Counted from the first letter of the stretch, positions 14,798 through 23,868 are shown. The stretch: DNA of 64,000 bases from Myxococcales bacterium (GCA_016793465.1 JAEUJW010000039.1:417589-481588); one strand, 5' to 3'. The notes: generated by a model from the letters alone, not told the origin. Numbers and translations: made by a program.

Positions 14798-17374
14798 TCA
14801 GCCGCCGATCTTCGACTTCACCTTGTCGAGGCGCTCGTTGGCCTCGCCGACGCCGAGATCCTTGGCCTTCTGGTAGGCGCGGCGGGCGTCGACGTAGCGC
14901 AGCTGCTTGTAGTAGGCGTCGCCGAGGCGCAGGTGGTACTTGCCGTTCTTCGGGGCGGCGGCGGTGGCCTTCTCGGCGAAGCCGACGGCCTGCTGGTACT
15001 TCTCGCGGTTGAAGGCGATGTCGCTGAGGCCCATGAGCGCCTCGGCGTTGCGGTTGTCGAACGAGAGGGCCTGGTGATAGAGGGTCTCGGCGTTGCCCTC
15101 GCTGCCGCGCGCGAGCGCGGCGCGGGCGTCCTTGACGAGGGCGTCGGCCTTCTTGGTGTCGCGCTTGCTGACCGGGGCCTGCTTGCCGCCGGGGTCGACG
15201 AACGGGTCGATCACGGGCGGCAGGTCGTTGGCCGGCGGGATCGCGGACGGGCGCGGCTCGTCGCTCGGCTTCTTGCGCCTGGTGGTCTTGCCGCTGGTCG
15301 CCTCGATCAGGCGGTCGAGGCTGGCCTGCGAGCTCGCGGGGCTCGACTCGTCGTCGGCGATGGCCTGCAGCTTCTCGGCGCGCTTGGTCTCGTCCTGCTC
15401 GGCCAGGGCGATCAGCGGGGCCGCGGCGCGCAGGTCGGCCTCGCTGAAGCTGCCCTCGGCGGCGTGCTCGCGGAAGTCGGCGAGGGTGCCGGGGGTGGCC
15501 CCGGCGCGCTCGCGGGCGGTGGCGTTGCGCTCGTCGAAGGTGAGGGCCTGCAGGTAGTAGTCGCGGGCGAACGGCTTGCCGCCGTCCTTCTCCCAGTAGG
15601 TGTCGCCGAGGCCGACGAGGGCGGTCGCGAACTCCTGGCGCAGCTCGAGCGCGCGCTGCTGGCCGAGCGCCTGGACCGGGCCGGCGAGCGCCTCGAGGTC
15701 GGTGACCTTGCGGTAGGCGGTGGCGGCCGGGTCGTCCTTCGGCGGGTAGACCCAGTTGGCGCGGGCACCGGCGGCGCGGGCGGCGTTGGTGAGGGCGTCG
15801 ACCTCGGCGTCGGCGGCGGGGGCCGGGTCGCCGCGCAGCAGCAGCAGGGCGGTGACGCCGGCGGCGACGAGCGTGCTGGCCCCGGCGATCGCCGGCCACA
15901 GCCACCGCCGGCGCGGCCGGCCCTGGCCGTCGAGCTGCGGCATGTCGCGCAGCAGGCGCTCGCGGCGCTCGGGGTCGATCGGCGGCAGCGGCAGGTCGTC
16001 CCACGGGGTGTGCAGGCCGGCGGCGATCTGGGCCTCGCACAGCGCCGCCTCGAGCTCGTGCATGTTGGCGTAGCGCTTCTCGGGGACCTTCTCGAGGCAG
16101 CGCAGGATCACCGCCTCGAGCGCGGGGTGCACGGCCCCGGCGGCGCACAGCGTCGACGGCGCGACCGGCGTGCGCTCGAGCTGGGCCTGCAGGATCTCGT
16201 CGACGGTCTGGGCGACGAACGGGGGCTTGCCGACCAGCAGCTCGTAGGCGGTGCAGCCGAGCGAGTACATGTCGAGGCGGCCGTCGAACGGCTGGCCGAG
16301 GACCTGCTCGGGCGCCATGTAGTGCGGGGTGCCGGCGGCCCCGGTGTCGCCGGCGGCGTTCATGGTGGCGATGCCGAAGTCGACGACCTTGACGCGGTCG
16401 GGGCGACCGGCCTGCAGCGCGACGTTGGGGCCGGCGGCCACGGCGTTGAGCACGATGATGTTGTCGGGCTTGACGTCGCGGTGGATGATGCCGACGTCGT
16501 GGGCGGCGGCCAGGCCCTTGCAGACCTGGCGGAGGATCGCGATCATGCGGCCCTGCTCCATCGGGCACTTGTCGAGCTCGGTGTCGAGTCCGTGGCCGTT
16601 GAGCAGCTCCATCGCGAACATCAGGCGGCCGTCCGGGAGCTCGCCGAAGTCGAAGATCTCGACGATGTTCGGCGAGCCGATGCGGCTGGCGGCGCGGGCC
16701 TCCTCGCGGAACTGGGCGGCCTGGTGCGGGTCCTCGCTGGCCTCGATGCGCAGGATCTTGAGGGCGACGCGGCGCTCGATGTCCTCGTGCTCGGCCTCGT
16801 AGACCACGCCCATGCCGCCCTCGCCGAGCCAGCGCACCAGGCGGTAGCGGGTCCCGGGCACCCGGCGACCGGGGAGCAGGCGGACCTGCGTGCCGTCGTT
16901 GGCCATGGCGCCCGCGGGCCCGCGGGTGCGCTCGCGGCCGCGGGTCGGCGAGGTGCCGCGCGCGTTCGCCAGGGGGCGCGAGCCGTCGCTCTGCGGGCGC
17001 TCGGGCGAGTCGCTGCGCGGGCGCTGGGTGTTGACGGACTCGCTGCGCGGGCGCCCGGCGAGCGGCCGACGTCCGACCTTGGAGTCCTCCTGGGCGGAAC
17101 CGGCGAGCGGACGTCGCGTGACCTTGGAGTCCTCGAGCCCGGCCGGGGCGAGCGGACGTCGCGACACCCGCGAGTCCTCGACGGGCTCGGGGCGGGTGGG
17201 GGCGAGGCGCCGGGAGCCGGTGATCGGCGGCGCCGGGGCGGCGCCGGGGTCGTCGGCTCCCGCGTCGCCGGCGTCGTCCTCGACCTCGAAGGAGACTGTC
17301 CAGCTCCGCTCGGGTGCGGAGCCCGGCGGGAGGGCGTCGACGGGTATGAGATCAGGCTTACGAGACGCGGCCAT
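14798..17374 (-). CDS. Membrane Ser/Thr protein kinase with C-terminal TPRs
   Basis: An 858-residue Hanks-type kinase. A disordered N-terminus (1-170) carries three related blocks of the form EDS(R/K)VxRRPL. The kinase domain (about 175-440) has GEGGMGVVYEAEHE, VALKIL, IIHRDVKPDNIIV, VVDFGIATM and HYMAPEQVLG, so all catalytic residues are present. A single membrane helix follows (about 490-513, WLWPAIAGASTLVAAGVTAL), then an exterior or periplasmic region of TPR repeats (best at about 740-850, YHQALSFDNRNAEALMGLSD). It probably senses an envelope signal through its TPR part. The start lies 157 nt from the divergent PEGA gene; no clear Shine-Dalgarno. Confidence 0.92.
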   Translation of the reverse strand: MAASRKPDLIPVDALPPGSAPERSWTVSFEVEDDAGDAGADDPGAAPAPPITGSRRLAPTRPEPVEDSRVSRRPLAPAGLEDSKVTRRPLAGSAQEDSKVGRRPLAGRPRSESVNTQRPRSDSPERPQSDGSRPLANARGTSPTRGRERTRGPAGAMANDGTQVRLLPGRRVPGTRYRLVRWLGEGGMGVVYEAEHEDIERRVALKILRIEASEDPHQAAQFREEARAASRIGSPNIVEIFDFGELPDGRLMFAMELLNGHGLDTELDKCPMEQGRMIAILRQVCKGLAAAHDVGIIHRDVKPDNIIVLNAVAAGPNVALQAGRPDRVKVVDFGIATMNAAGDTGAAGTPHYMAPEQVLGQPFDGRLDMYSLGCTAYELLVGKPPFVAQTVDEILQAQLERTPVAPSTLCAAGAVHPALEAVILRCLEKVPEKRYANMHELEAALCEAQIAAGLHTPWDDLPLPPIDPERRERLLRDMPQLDGQGRPRRRWLWPAIAGASTLVAAGVTALLLLRGDPAPAADAEVDALTNAARAAGARANWVYPPKDDPAATAYRKVTDLEALAGPVQALGQQRALELRQEFATALVGLGDTYWEKDGGKPFARDYYLQALTFDERNATARERAGATPGTLADFREHAAEGSFSEADLRAAAPLIALAEQDETKRAEKLQAIADDESSPASSQASLDRLIEATSGKTTRRKKPSDEPRPSAIPPANDLPPVIDPFVDPGGKQAPVSKRDTKKADALVKDARAALARGSEGNAETLYHQALSFDNRNAEALMGLSDIAFNREKYQQAVGFAEKATAAAPKNGKYHLRLGDAYYKQLRYVDARRAYQKAKDLGVGEANERLDKVKSKIGG
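17041..17190 (-). repeat. Three diverged EDS(R/K)VxRRPL blocks in the kinase N-terminus
   Basis: The N-terminal tail encodes EDSRVSRRPLAP, EDSKVTRRPLAG and EDSKVGRRPLAG, spaced about 14 residues apart. Ser next to basic residues makes these plausible autophosphorylation or docking sites; this is inference from sequence only. Confidence 0.6.
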
Positions 17375-17531
17375 TAATGGGGGGTGCCGACGCCAGTGTC
17401 CGCCGCATGGCGCGCGCCGACAAGGGCCTTTTCGCGGCCCGCCGGGGCCGTATGCGCCCGCCGCGGCGCGCGCGGCCGAACCGCCGCCGGGCTTATGTCC
17501 ATGGCGCCCGAGGCGGTGTAGCCTCCGGGGG

Positions 17532-18569
17532 GTGAGGCCCCCCGTCGTCCCCGCCGTCGTGCTGTCGCTGTGTCTGACCGTCGGGGGCGCGCCCGTGGTC
17601 CGCGCGGCCGAGTCGGCGATCCCGACGTCCGACGCGTCGCGCCTCGCGGTCCTGCCGCTGAAGGTCGACGGTCAGGTCGACGAGGTCACCCGCAAGCGCT
17701 GGTCGGCGGCCCTGCGCGAGGGCCTGTCCCGCGGGACATCCGAGGTGGTGGACGACGGGCAGGTCACGCCCTACATCGACGGGTCCTGCAGCTCGCAGGC
17801 CTGCTACGACAAGATCCGCGCCAACTCGTCGGCGACCCACATCGTCCGCGCGACGGTGGTGCAGAAGAATCGCGACTACCTCCTCAAGATCGACCTCATC
17901 GACGCCCGCTCCGGCGTGGTGGCGACGTCGTCCGAGGAGACCTGCGAGATCTGCGGCAACGAGGAGGTCGGCAAGCTGCTCGACTCGCAGGGCGCGCTGC
18001 TGCAGACCCGCCTGGCGGCCCAGGGCAAGGGCCCGGCGGTGCTGTTCCTCGACACCAACCCGAGCGGCGCCATCGTCTACATCGACGGCGAGGCGGTCGG
18101 CACCACGCCGCTCGAGCGCCCGGTGCTCGAGGGGGCCCACAAGGTCCGCGTGAGCCTCAACGGCTACGTCGCCGAGGAGCGCGAGCTCAGCTTCGTCAAC
18201 GGCGTGCGCGAGGAGCTGACGCTGCCGCTGCAGCGCGCGCCCGGCAACCCCAAGACGCTGGCCCTCGGCGCGGCCGGGCTGGCCGGCGGCATCCTGTTGA
18301 TCGGCTCGGGCGTCGCCATGGTGGCCCTCGACGACGTGCCGTACCGCAAGGGCGACAAGTGCTCGGGCGTCAACGTCGACGCCGACGGCGACTGCAAGTT
18401 CGTCTACAACACCGGGCCGCTGGGGGCGGTGCTCATCGGCGTCGGCGCGGTGCTCGGCACGCTCGGCGCGGTGGCCCTGCACCGCAACCGCGGGGCCAAG
18501 CTCGGCAAGAAGGGCAAGGAGCGGGCCCAGGTGGTCCCGTCCGGCCTCGGCGTGATGGGCCGCTTCTAG
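17532..18569 (+). CDS. PEGA-domain envelope protein
   Basis: A 345-residue protein. A signal peptide (1-25, VVPAVVLSLCLTVGGAP) is followed by a domain (about 30-165) recalling proteins that compute outer-membrane lipoprotein-like levels (ASRLAVLPLKVDGQVDEVTR, with paired Cys CSSQAC and CEICG). A PEGA domain lies at about 175-245 (DTNPSGAIVYIDGEAVGTTP, PVLEGAHKVRVSLNGYV). Two hydrophobic helices follow (about 253-275 and 295-320). It is common in myxobacteria beside kinases; the divergent neighbour is a TPR kinase. The GTG is preceded by TAGCCT at 7 nt and a G-run. A copy of the TGTCCCGCGGGACA palindrome is inside the coding sequence at 17725. Confidence 0.82.
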   Translation: MRPPVVPAVVLSLCLTVGGAPVVRAAESAIPTSDASRLAVLPLKVDGQVDEVTRKRWSAALREGLSRGTSEVVDDGQVTPYIDGSCSSQACYDKIRANSSATHIVRATVVQKNRDYLLKIDLIDARSGVVATSSEETCEICGNEEVGKLLDSQGALLQTRLAAQGKGPAVLFLDTNPSGAIVYIDGEAVGTTPLERPVLEGAHKVRVSLNGYVAEERELSFVNGVREELTLPLQRAPGNPKTLALGAAGLAGGILLIGSGVAMVALDDVPYRKGDKCSGVNVDADGDCKFVYNTGPLGAVLIGVGAVLGTLGAVALHRNRGAKLGKKGKERAQVVPSGLGVMGRF

Positions 18570-18572
18570 CGG

Positions 18573-18601
18573 TTGTGTCGCCGGCCGGCGTGGCGTAGTT
18601 T
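18573..18601 (+). promoter_or_regulatory. Candidate promoter of the Cys-rich lipoprotein gene
   Basis: TTGTGT (18573-18578), 17-nt spacer, TAGTTT (18596-18601), then 6 nt to the GTG at 18608. It lies just after the stop of the PEGA gene, so the lipoprotein may have its own near-leaderless transcript. Confidence 0.5.
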
Positions 18602-18607
18602 CGCGCG

Positions 18608-19228
18608 GTGCGTGCGCGCGACACGGCCAAAGGCCGCAGGCAGGTCGGGACCGGCGGGTGGCTCGCCGGGGTGGCGCTCGTCGTCGCCTGCCAGCCGCAG
18701 AGCGGCGGGTCCGGCGGGCTCGTGGTGGTGTCGGACACGGCGATGATCGGCTCGCCGCCGATGTGCGGCGACGAGGGCGAGTCCGGCGAGACCGGCGAGT
18801 CCGGCGAGACCGGCGGGTCCGGCGAGGGGGCGACGACAGGGGCCTCGGCGCGGGCCGGCGAGGACCCGGGCACGGTGTTCTGCGCGCAGTTCACGAGCTC
18901 GGCGACCTGCGATCACACGCCGCGCATGGACGGCGACGCGCTGGTCGGCGAGTGCCACTGGGTGACCGTGATCCCGGTGGTCCCGGGCACCTGCGAGGCG
19001 ACGACGCTGTACGAGACGTGCGTGCACGTGCCGGCCACCGGCGAGCCCTGCGTGGCCGCGCAGTCGTGCGGGCAGGTCGGCCTCGGGGTGTTCGGGCGCG
19101 TCGGCTGCGACGACACGATCGAGGTGATCGTCAACCCGCCGGGCCAGGCGTTCTGCCAGCACCCGACCGACTGGCCGCTGTGCTGGCCGAACGACGGCGC
19201 GGGCGAGTGCTCGTGCGTGTGCTCGTGA
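18608..19228 (+). CDS. Cysteine-rich lipoprotein of unknown function
   Basis: A 206-residue protein. A basic N-terminus and hydrophobic core end in VALVVAC, giving a lipid-modified Cys near residue 28. A Gly/Glu/Ser/Thr-rich linker (repeats of GESGET, about 56-75) precedes a domain of about 120 residues with roughly a dozen Cys, including paired CSCVC at the extreme C-terminus. Disulfides are expected outside the cytoplasm. No family is recognised. The GTG start is set by the adjacent promoter-like sequence and the lipobox distance. The next gene is convergent. Confidence 0.75.
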   Translation: MRARDTAKGRRQVGTGGWLAGVALVVACQPQSGGSGGLVVVSDTAMIGSPPMCGDEGESGETGESGETGGSGEGATTGASARAGEDPGTVFCAQFTSSATCDHTPRMDGDALVGECHWVTVIPVVPGTCEATTLYETCVHVPATGEPCVAAQSCGQVGLGVFGRVGCDDTIEVIVNPPGQAFCQHPTDWPLCWPNDGAGECSCVCS

Positions 19229-19238
19229 GCGGCGGCGG

Positions 19239-19973
19239 TCAGGGCTTCTCGCCGGCGATCAGCGCGGTCATCTCGGGGTAGTGGTAGGTGGCGCTGGTCG
19301 TCGGGTGGTGCTTCGCGGCGGCGACCATCGCCCTGGCGATCTGCTGCACGCTGATCGACTTGTACCTGGCCGGGGTGACGAACGAGAACAGCGGGAGGGT
19401 CTTCTCGAACAGCCACGGGGTGTGCTGCGAGCCGATGATCATGGCCGGGCGGAACACGCTGACGATCGCCGGGCCGCTGGTGCGCACCGCGACCTCGGAC
19501 TCGCCCTTGACGCGGTTGTAGCGGGCCATGCCGGCCGCGCCGCTGCCGCTGTCCTTGGCGGTGGGGTCGGCCCCCGCGGCGCTCATGAAGGCGAGGTGGC
19601 GGACCTTGCCCGAGTCGCGCAGGGCCCGCGCGAACGCCTCGTTGAGGGCGACGTCGACGGCGCGGTGCTCGTCGATGGTGAGCTTCGCCGTGCCGGCGCC
19701 GATGCCGAGCACGCTGAAGCCCTCGAGCTCGCCGTCGGCGTCGCGCGCCGCGGCGAGCGTGGCCGCGGCGAGGTTGTCGGGGGTCATGTCGGGCACGAGC
19801 CGCTCGACGAGCCTGCGCCCGGCCTGGTTCGCCATGGCCACGACCTCGGGCAGCGAGCGCCGCGACAGGGTGATGACGGCGTCGAAGCCGTCGTCGTGGA
19901 ACAGCTCGCGGAGCAGCGCGGCTCCGACCGATCCGGAGCCGCCGAGGACGATCGCTGTGCGCTTGTCGGTCAT
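19239..19973 (-). CDS. NAD(P)-binding Rossmann-fold oxidoreductase (HTATIP2-like)
   Basis: A 244-residue cytoplasmic protein of the atypical short-chain dehydrogenase type. The nucleotide-binding loop AIVLGGSGSVGAALL is at residues 7-21. LAFMSAAGADPTAKDSGSG followed by YNRVKGESE (Y...K) resembles the active-site region of extended atypical SDRs such as HTATIP2/TIP30 and yeast YER004W homologues. Later, VSVFRPAMIIGS is the typical RP motif. Substrate unknown. TATCAT lies 9 nt upstream of the ATG. No operon partner is evident. Confidence 0.85.
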   Translation of the reverse strand: MTDKRTAIVLGGSGSVGAALLRELFHDDGFDAVITLSRRSLPEVVAMANQAGRRLVERLVPDMTPDNLAAATLAAARDADGELEGFSVLGIGAGTAKLTIDEHRAVDVALNEAFARALRDSGKVRHLAFMSAAGADPTAKDSGSGAAGMARYNRVKGESEVAVRTSGPAIVSVFRPAMIIGSQHTPWLFEKTLPLFSFVTPARYKSISVQQIARAMVAAAKHHPTTSATYHYPEMTALIAGEKP

Positions 19974-20161
19974 GGCGCCGGGATGATACGCGCTCGCGCC
20001 GCGGATTGCTGCAGCGAGGCGGCGGCGCGGCGCGCCCGGTCGCGGCGGCTCGGGGCGCCGTCGTCGGTCGGGTCGCCTGTCGTCGGCGCGTCCGTCGCCC
20101 GCCGCAGCCTCCCCCGCCTCGTCCGCGAGGCGGCCACGCACGCGAGGCGCCCGCGCGACCG

Positions 20162-21094
20162 TCACGGCGGTTCGACGGGGACGCCGGCCGGGATCCGGTA
20201 GTGGTGCACGCTCACGGGCCTGGCCTGGCAGTGCTCGCCCTTGTTGAAGGAGATCGTGATCCACAGGGTCGTGCGGTCGGGAGCGAGGACGACGCGCTCG
20301 ATCGAGGCGCGGCCGCCCCGGCCCTTCAGGTCGGCGAGGTCGTGGGCGGTCTTGTTGGCGGGGTCGACGAGGCGCAGCCTGTCGCTGTCGTCGGCGTGCA
20401 GCAGCCAGCCGGCGAGCGGGGCGCGGAGGATCGCCAGGGACACCACGCCGTCGATGCCGAGGACCTCGCTGCCGGTCACGTAGATGAGGTCGGTCGGGGC
20501 GGTGAAGCCGGCCCTGGCCTGGTCCTGCACGAACTTGGCGGCCTTGCCCGCGCCGGTGGGGTCGTGCTTGCCGGGCTTGAACACGATCTTCCTGGCCGCG
20601 GCGAGCTCGTCGGGGGCGGCGACGCGGCCCCACGACGCGAGCGGGTCGTCCTCCGCGCCGCAGCCGGGGAGCTCCGGGGCCTCGAGCACGGCGACGCGGC
20701 CGTCGGCGTGGAAGCCGAGCACGCCGGGGAGATAGTCGCAGTCAGCGGGAGCGGCGACGCACTCGTCGGCGCGCGCGAGCGGGCCCGTGAACACGCCGGG
20801 GGACACGATGTCGACGGGGCTCAGCGTCTCGTCGGCGAGCTCGGGATAGAAGGTGGTGATGATACCGGGCGGAAACGGCATCCTACCGCCGGGCCCGGGC
20901 TCGTCGTCGGGCCGGTCGCGGGTCGGCTCTCCGGATGCGGCGCGCGCGGGGGCGGCGGGCTGCGTCGGCGTCGCGGGCCTCGCGGGCGGCTCGGACGTCG
21001 CCGGGGTCGCGGGCCGCTGGGCGGGCTGGTCGGCGGCAGCCGTGCAGGCGGCGAGCGAGATGCAGGCGAGCAGGAGCGGGCTGACGTCGGGCAT
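20162..21094 (-). CDS. Lipoprotein of unknown function
   Basis: A 310-residue protein with signal MPDVSPLLLACISLAAC (Cys at residue 17), an Ala/Pro/Thr linker to about residue 70 and a domain with DTHVxxP-free, unrecognised sequence (for example DLIYVTGSEVLGIDGVV, RASIERVVLAPDRTTLWITI). Part of it has a beta-propeller-like feel but too few repeats to call. The ATG has GAGG 6 nt upstream and TATCCT about 25 nt upstream, so this gene appears to have a conventional leader. About 190 nt separate it from the reductase downstream. Confidence 0.75.
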   Translation of the reverse strand: MPDVSPLLLACISLAACTAAADQPAQRPATPATSEPPARPATPTQPAAPARAASGEPTRDRPDDEPGPGGRMPFPPGIITTFYPELADETLSPVDIVSPGVFTGPLARADECVAAPADCDYLPGVLGFHADGRVAVLEAPELPGCGAEDDPLASWGRVAAPDELAAARKIVFKPGKHDPTGAGKAAKFVQDQARAGFTAPTDLIYVTGSEVLGIDGVVSLAILRAPLAGWLLHADDSDRLRLVDPANKTAHDLADLKGRGGRASIERVVLAPDRTTLWITISFNKGEHCQARPVSVHHYRIPAGVPVEPP

Positions 21095-21241
21095 GGATCC
21101 TCGCGGCGAGAAACGTCCGAGGATAACGGATCGGCGGCGACGCTCACCAGCCGCGGCGCCGTGATGACGTGACGTTCGGCGGCGCATCCGCGCGCGGACC
21201 GGCGACCCGACGACGACGATCGACCGAGCCGATCGGCGGCG

Positions 21242-21463
21242 CCCTCGATGCGAGGCTGCGGGCGGGGATCGATCGAGCCGAGCGGCGGATCGAGGATCGA
21301 TCAGGGGCGCAGGGTCCGCCCTCGATGCGAGGCTGCGGGCGGGGATCGATCGAGCCGAGCGGCGGGTCGAGGATCGATCAGAGGCGCAGGGTCCGCCCTC
21401 GATGCGAGGCCGCGGGCGGGGATCGATCGAGCCGATCGGCGGATCGATCAGAAGCGCAGGGTC
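21242..21463. repeat. Three tandem copies of a 77-bp unit at a gene 3' end
   Basis: Units begin at 21242, 21319 and 21396. The third is shortened by about 7-9 bp and contains the terminal codons and stop of the minus-strand gene ending at 21448. The other two are near copies of that 3' end plus downstream DNA. A partial fourth copy (GAGCCGATCGGCGGCG) precedes them. The units are rich in GATCGATC. Confidence 0.88.
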
Positions 21464-22089
21464 AGGTCGAGCATGGCGCCGCCGATGCGGGGGCTGGCGC
21501 GCAGGTAGGCGCCGCGGCCGAGGTGGAGGCCCATGGCGGTCATGCGCTGGGCCCTCCTGTCCCTGGCGTAGAGCACGGTGCCGGCGACGCCGAGGGCGAG
21601 GCCGGCAGATTGGGCCAGGCCGAGGAACACGTAGGCCATGGTGCCGCTGGCGGAGCTGTAGCCGTCCTCGCCGGCGCGCGCGGCGGCGATGAAGGGGCCG
21701 ACCACGGGGGCGAACATCGGGGTGCCCTGGCGGTAGGCGCTCGGGGTGTCGCCGTCGATGATGGTCGCGCCGATGGCGATGCCGGTCAGCCAGGTGCCGC
21801 CGAAGATCGACCAGCCGGCGATCATCATGCCCTTGCCGCGGATCCGCGGCTGCGGCGGCTGCGGCGGTGGCGGTGGCGGCGGATAGTAGTAGCCGGGCGG
21901 GGGCGGCGGATAACCGTAGGGCTGGTAGCCGGGCGGTGGCTGCTGGTAGCCCTGCGGCGGCGGTTGATAGCCCTGGTTGCCGTACGGCTGGGGCGCGGGC
22001 GTGGCGGCCGGCGCGGGGGCGGGCGCGGCCGAAGGTTCAGCGAGGGCGAGCGCGGCGAGGAGCGTGGCGGTCCACATGAGCGTCAGCAT
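21448..22089 (-). CDS. Pro/Tyr-rich membrane protein
   Basis: A 213-residue protein. MLTLMWTATLLAALALAEPSA is a signal peptide, followed by a Gly/Tyr/Pro/Gln-rich segment (about 30-85, repeats of PPPGYQ and a long Pro run). Residues about 90-175 contain two or three hydrophobic helices (MMIAGWSIFGGTWLTGIAIG; MAYVFLGLAQSAGLALGVAG). The C-terminus, ASPRIGGAMLDLTLRF, ends in Phe as do many outer-membrane proteins. Similar short Pro-rich proteins occur widely in myxobacteria; function unknown. Its 3' end has been tandemly duplicated downstream. An internal ATG at 22077 is an alternative start. Confidence 0.75.
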   Translation of the reverse strand: MLTLMWTATLLAALALAEPSAAPAPAPAATPAPQPYGNQGYQPPPQGYQQPPPGYQPYGYPPPPPGYYYPPPPPPPQPPQPRIRGKGMMIAGWSIFGGTWLTGIAIGATIIDGDTPSAYRQGTPMFAPVVGPFIAAARAGEDGYSSASGTMAYVFLGLAQSAGLALGVAGTVLYARDRRAQRMTAMGLHLGRGAYLRASPRIGGAMLDLTLRF

Positions 22090-22147
22090 GCCGAACGCGG
22101 GCGCGGCGCGCCATGCCCGGGCTGTGCAGGCGATCACGCCGGCGATG

Positions 22148-22161
22148 TGTCCCTCGGGACA
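22148..22161. repeat. Variant copy of the TGTCCC palindrome
   Basis: TGTCCCTCGGGACA matches the 14-bp core of the palindromes near 3.5 kb except for one central base. It lies in the spacer between the Pro/Tyr-rich gene start and the 3' end of the glutathionyl-hydroquinone reductase gene. Confidence 0.5.
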
Positions 22162-22284
22162 GGTGTGGCGGCCGGCCGCCGGTGCGCAGGCGGGCGCGCA
22201 CCCACGGGACCATCGACGTGCGCCCGCGGCCCGGCGGCGGCGCGCTGGCCAGCGTGACGCTGCAGCCGGGGGCCGCGCGGGCGG

Positions 22285-23256
22285 TCAGCCGAAGCGGTCG
22301 CGGTCGTGGGCGCCGGTGAGGTCGTGGTCGGGGCCGACGGCGACGATGCGCGAGGGGTTCACCTTGGGCTGGCTGCGGTAGTAGTGCTGCTTGATCTGGT
22401 CGAACTTGCAGAGCTCGGCGACGCCGGGCTTCTGGTAGAGGTCGCGCAGGTAGTTCGAGAGGTTGGGGTAGTCGGCGATGCGCCGCAGGTTGCACTTGAA
22501 GTGGGTGTGGTAGACGAGGTCGAAGCGCAGCAGGGTGGTGAACATGCAGATGTCGGCCTCGGTGAACACCTCGCCGCAGAGGTAGCGCTGGCCGCCGAGC
22601 ACGCTGTCCCAGTGGTCGAGGGCGGCGAACAGCTCGCCGACGGCCTCGTCGTAGGCGCCCTGCTCGCTGGCGAAGCCGGCCCGGTACACGCCGTTGTTGA
22701 TGGGCGCGTAGATCGCGTCGATGGTGCCGTCGACCAGGGTGCGCAGCGGGGCTGGGCAGAGGTCGACCGGGGTGGTGGCGAGGGCGGTGAACTCGTGGTC
22801 CAGCATGCGCAGGATCTCGCGCGACTCGTTGCTGACGATGGTGCGGCGCACGCGGTCCCACAGCACCGGGACGGTGACGCGGCCGGTGTACTGCGGATCG
22901 GCGAGCACGTAGATCTCGCGCAGGAAGCGGGCGCCGTTGACCTGGTCGGGGGTGCACTCGGGGTCGTCGCGGAAGGCCCAGCCGTCGTCGCCCATGAAGG
23001 GGTCGACGATCGACATGCCGAGCGCGCCCTCGAGGCCCTGGAGGTGGCGCATGAGGATCGTCCGGTGCGCCCACGGGCAGGCCCAGGCGACGTACAGGTG
23101 ATAGCGGCCGGCCTCGGCGGGGAAGCCCGAGCTGCCGTCGGCGGTGACGCGCTCGCGAAACGAGGTCTGCGGGCGTTCGAAGGCGCCGCCCTTGCCCGGC
23201 TCGTACCACTCGGTGGACCACACTCCGCGGGTCAGCATGCCCATGGCCGGTGTCAT
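22285..23256 (-). CDS. yqjG: Glutathionyl-hydroquinone reductase (Xi-class glutathione transferase)
   Basis: A 323-residue cytoplasmic enzyme of the YqjG/ECM4 family, which reduces glutathionyl-hydroquinones. The thioredoxin-fold domain holds the catalytic Cys in YVAWACPWAHRTI (near residue 60). Further family hallmarks are RVTVPVLWD with IVSNESREILRML, INNGVYRAGFA and the C-terminal helical domain (LCGEVFTEADICMFTTLLRF, DLVYHTHFKCN). The length is normal. Several in-frame ATG codons (23256, 23244, 23238) precede the conserved region; I took the first. No neighbour suggests a pathway. Confidence 0.95.
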   Translation of the reverse strand: MTPAMGMLTRGVWSTEWYEPGKGGAFERPQTSFRERVTADGSSGFPAEAGRYHLYVAWACPWAHRTILMRHLQGLEGALGMSIVDPFMGDDGWAFRDDPECTPDQVNGARFLREIYVLADPQYTGRVTVPVLWDRVRRTIVSNESREILRMLDHEFTALATTPVDLCPAPLRTLVDGTIDAIYAPINNGVYRAGFASEQGAYDEAVGELFAALDHWDSVLGGQRYLCGEVFTEADICMFTTLLRFDLVYHTHFKCNLRRIADYPNLSNYLRDLYQKPGVAELCKFDQIKQHYYRSQPKVNPSRIVAVGPDHDLTGAHDRDRFG

Positions 23257-23304
23257 GGCAGAGGTCCTGCCCGCGGGCAATCTCGGGTATCCTCGCGCAC
23301 CGCC

Positions 23305-23868
23305 ATGATCCAGGTGCAGCGCTCGGAGTCCGGCCAGTACGTCCTCATCCACCCGTCGTCGGCGACGGTGGTCGTCAGCGACGACCTCGCGGCGGGGTTC
23401 GCGGCCATCAGCGAGAAGGTGCGCGGGGCCCGCGAGGCGCCGCCGGCCGCGGCGGAGGCTCCGTCGCGCTGGCGGGCGCTGCTGCCGTGGGGGCTGGCGA
23501 TCGGGCTGCCGTTCGTGTGGCTGCTGGCGCTGCACCTGTCGCTCGGGCGCCTGGCGAGCGAGCTGGTGATCGGCATGCGCGCGCCGCCGACGAAGGCCCA
23601 GCCGGTGACGCGCAAGGAGCTCGACGACCTGCGGCTCGAGGTGGCCCGCGTGGAGGCGCGGATCAAGGAGCCGGCGCGGCCCCAGGCGAGCGCGCCCGAC
23701 GAGCCCGACGACGGCGACGACGACGACGACCTGAAGTCGCTGCGGCCCGAGAAGGCCAGGCCGGCGGCGCCCGAGGCGGCGGGCGAGCCGGCGAAGGTCG
23801 AGCCGCCGGCGAAGGTGAAGGCCGAGCTCAAGGCCGAGGCCAAGTCGGCGGTCGAACCCAGGAAGTAG
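23305..23868 (+). CDS. Small membrane protein with charged C-terminal tail, first gene of MBOAT operon
   Basis: A 187-residue protein with no recognised domain. Residues 1-50 are soluble (MIQVQRSESGQYVLIHPSSA), one membrane helix follows (about 58-80, LLPWGLAIGLPFVWLLALHL), then a coiled-coil-prone stretch (KELDDLRLEVARVEARIKEP) and a tail rich in Asp, Lys, Ala and Pro. TATCCT lies 11 nt before the ATG. The MBOAT gene starts 18 nt after the stop and the SGNH-NHL gene follows after 7 nt, so the three are almost certainly co-transcribed. A scaffold or adaptor for the acyltransferase is the simplest guess. Confidence 0.8.
   Translation: MIQVQRSESGQYVLIHPSSATVVVSDDLAAGFAAISEKVRGAREAPPAAAEAPSRWRALLPWGLAIGLPFVWLLALHLSLGRLASELVIGMRAPPTKAQPVTRKELDDLRLEVARVEARIKEPARPQASAPDEPDDGDDDDDLKSLRPEKARPAAPEAAGEPAKVEPPAKVKAELKAEAKSAVEPRK

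Noticed and set aside
16890..17531. N-terminal extension of the PEGA protein by about 200 codons
   Set aside because: It would overlap the divergent kinase gene and place the signal peptide inside the protein; GTG 17532 with TAGCCT 7 nt upstream is better.
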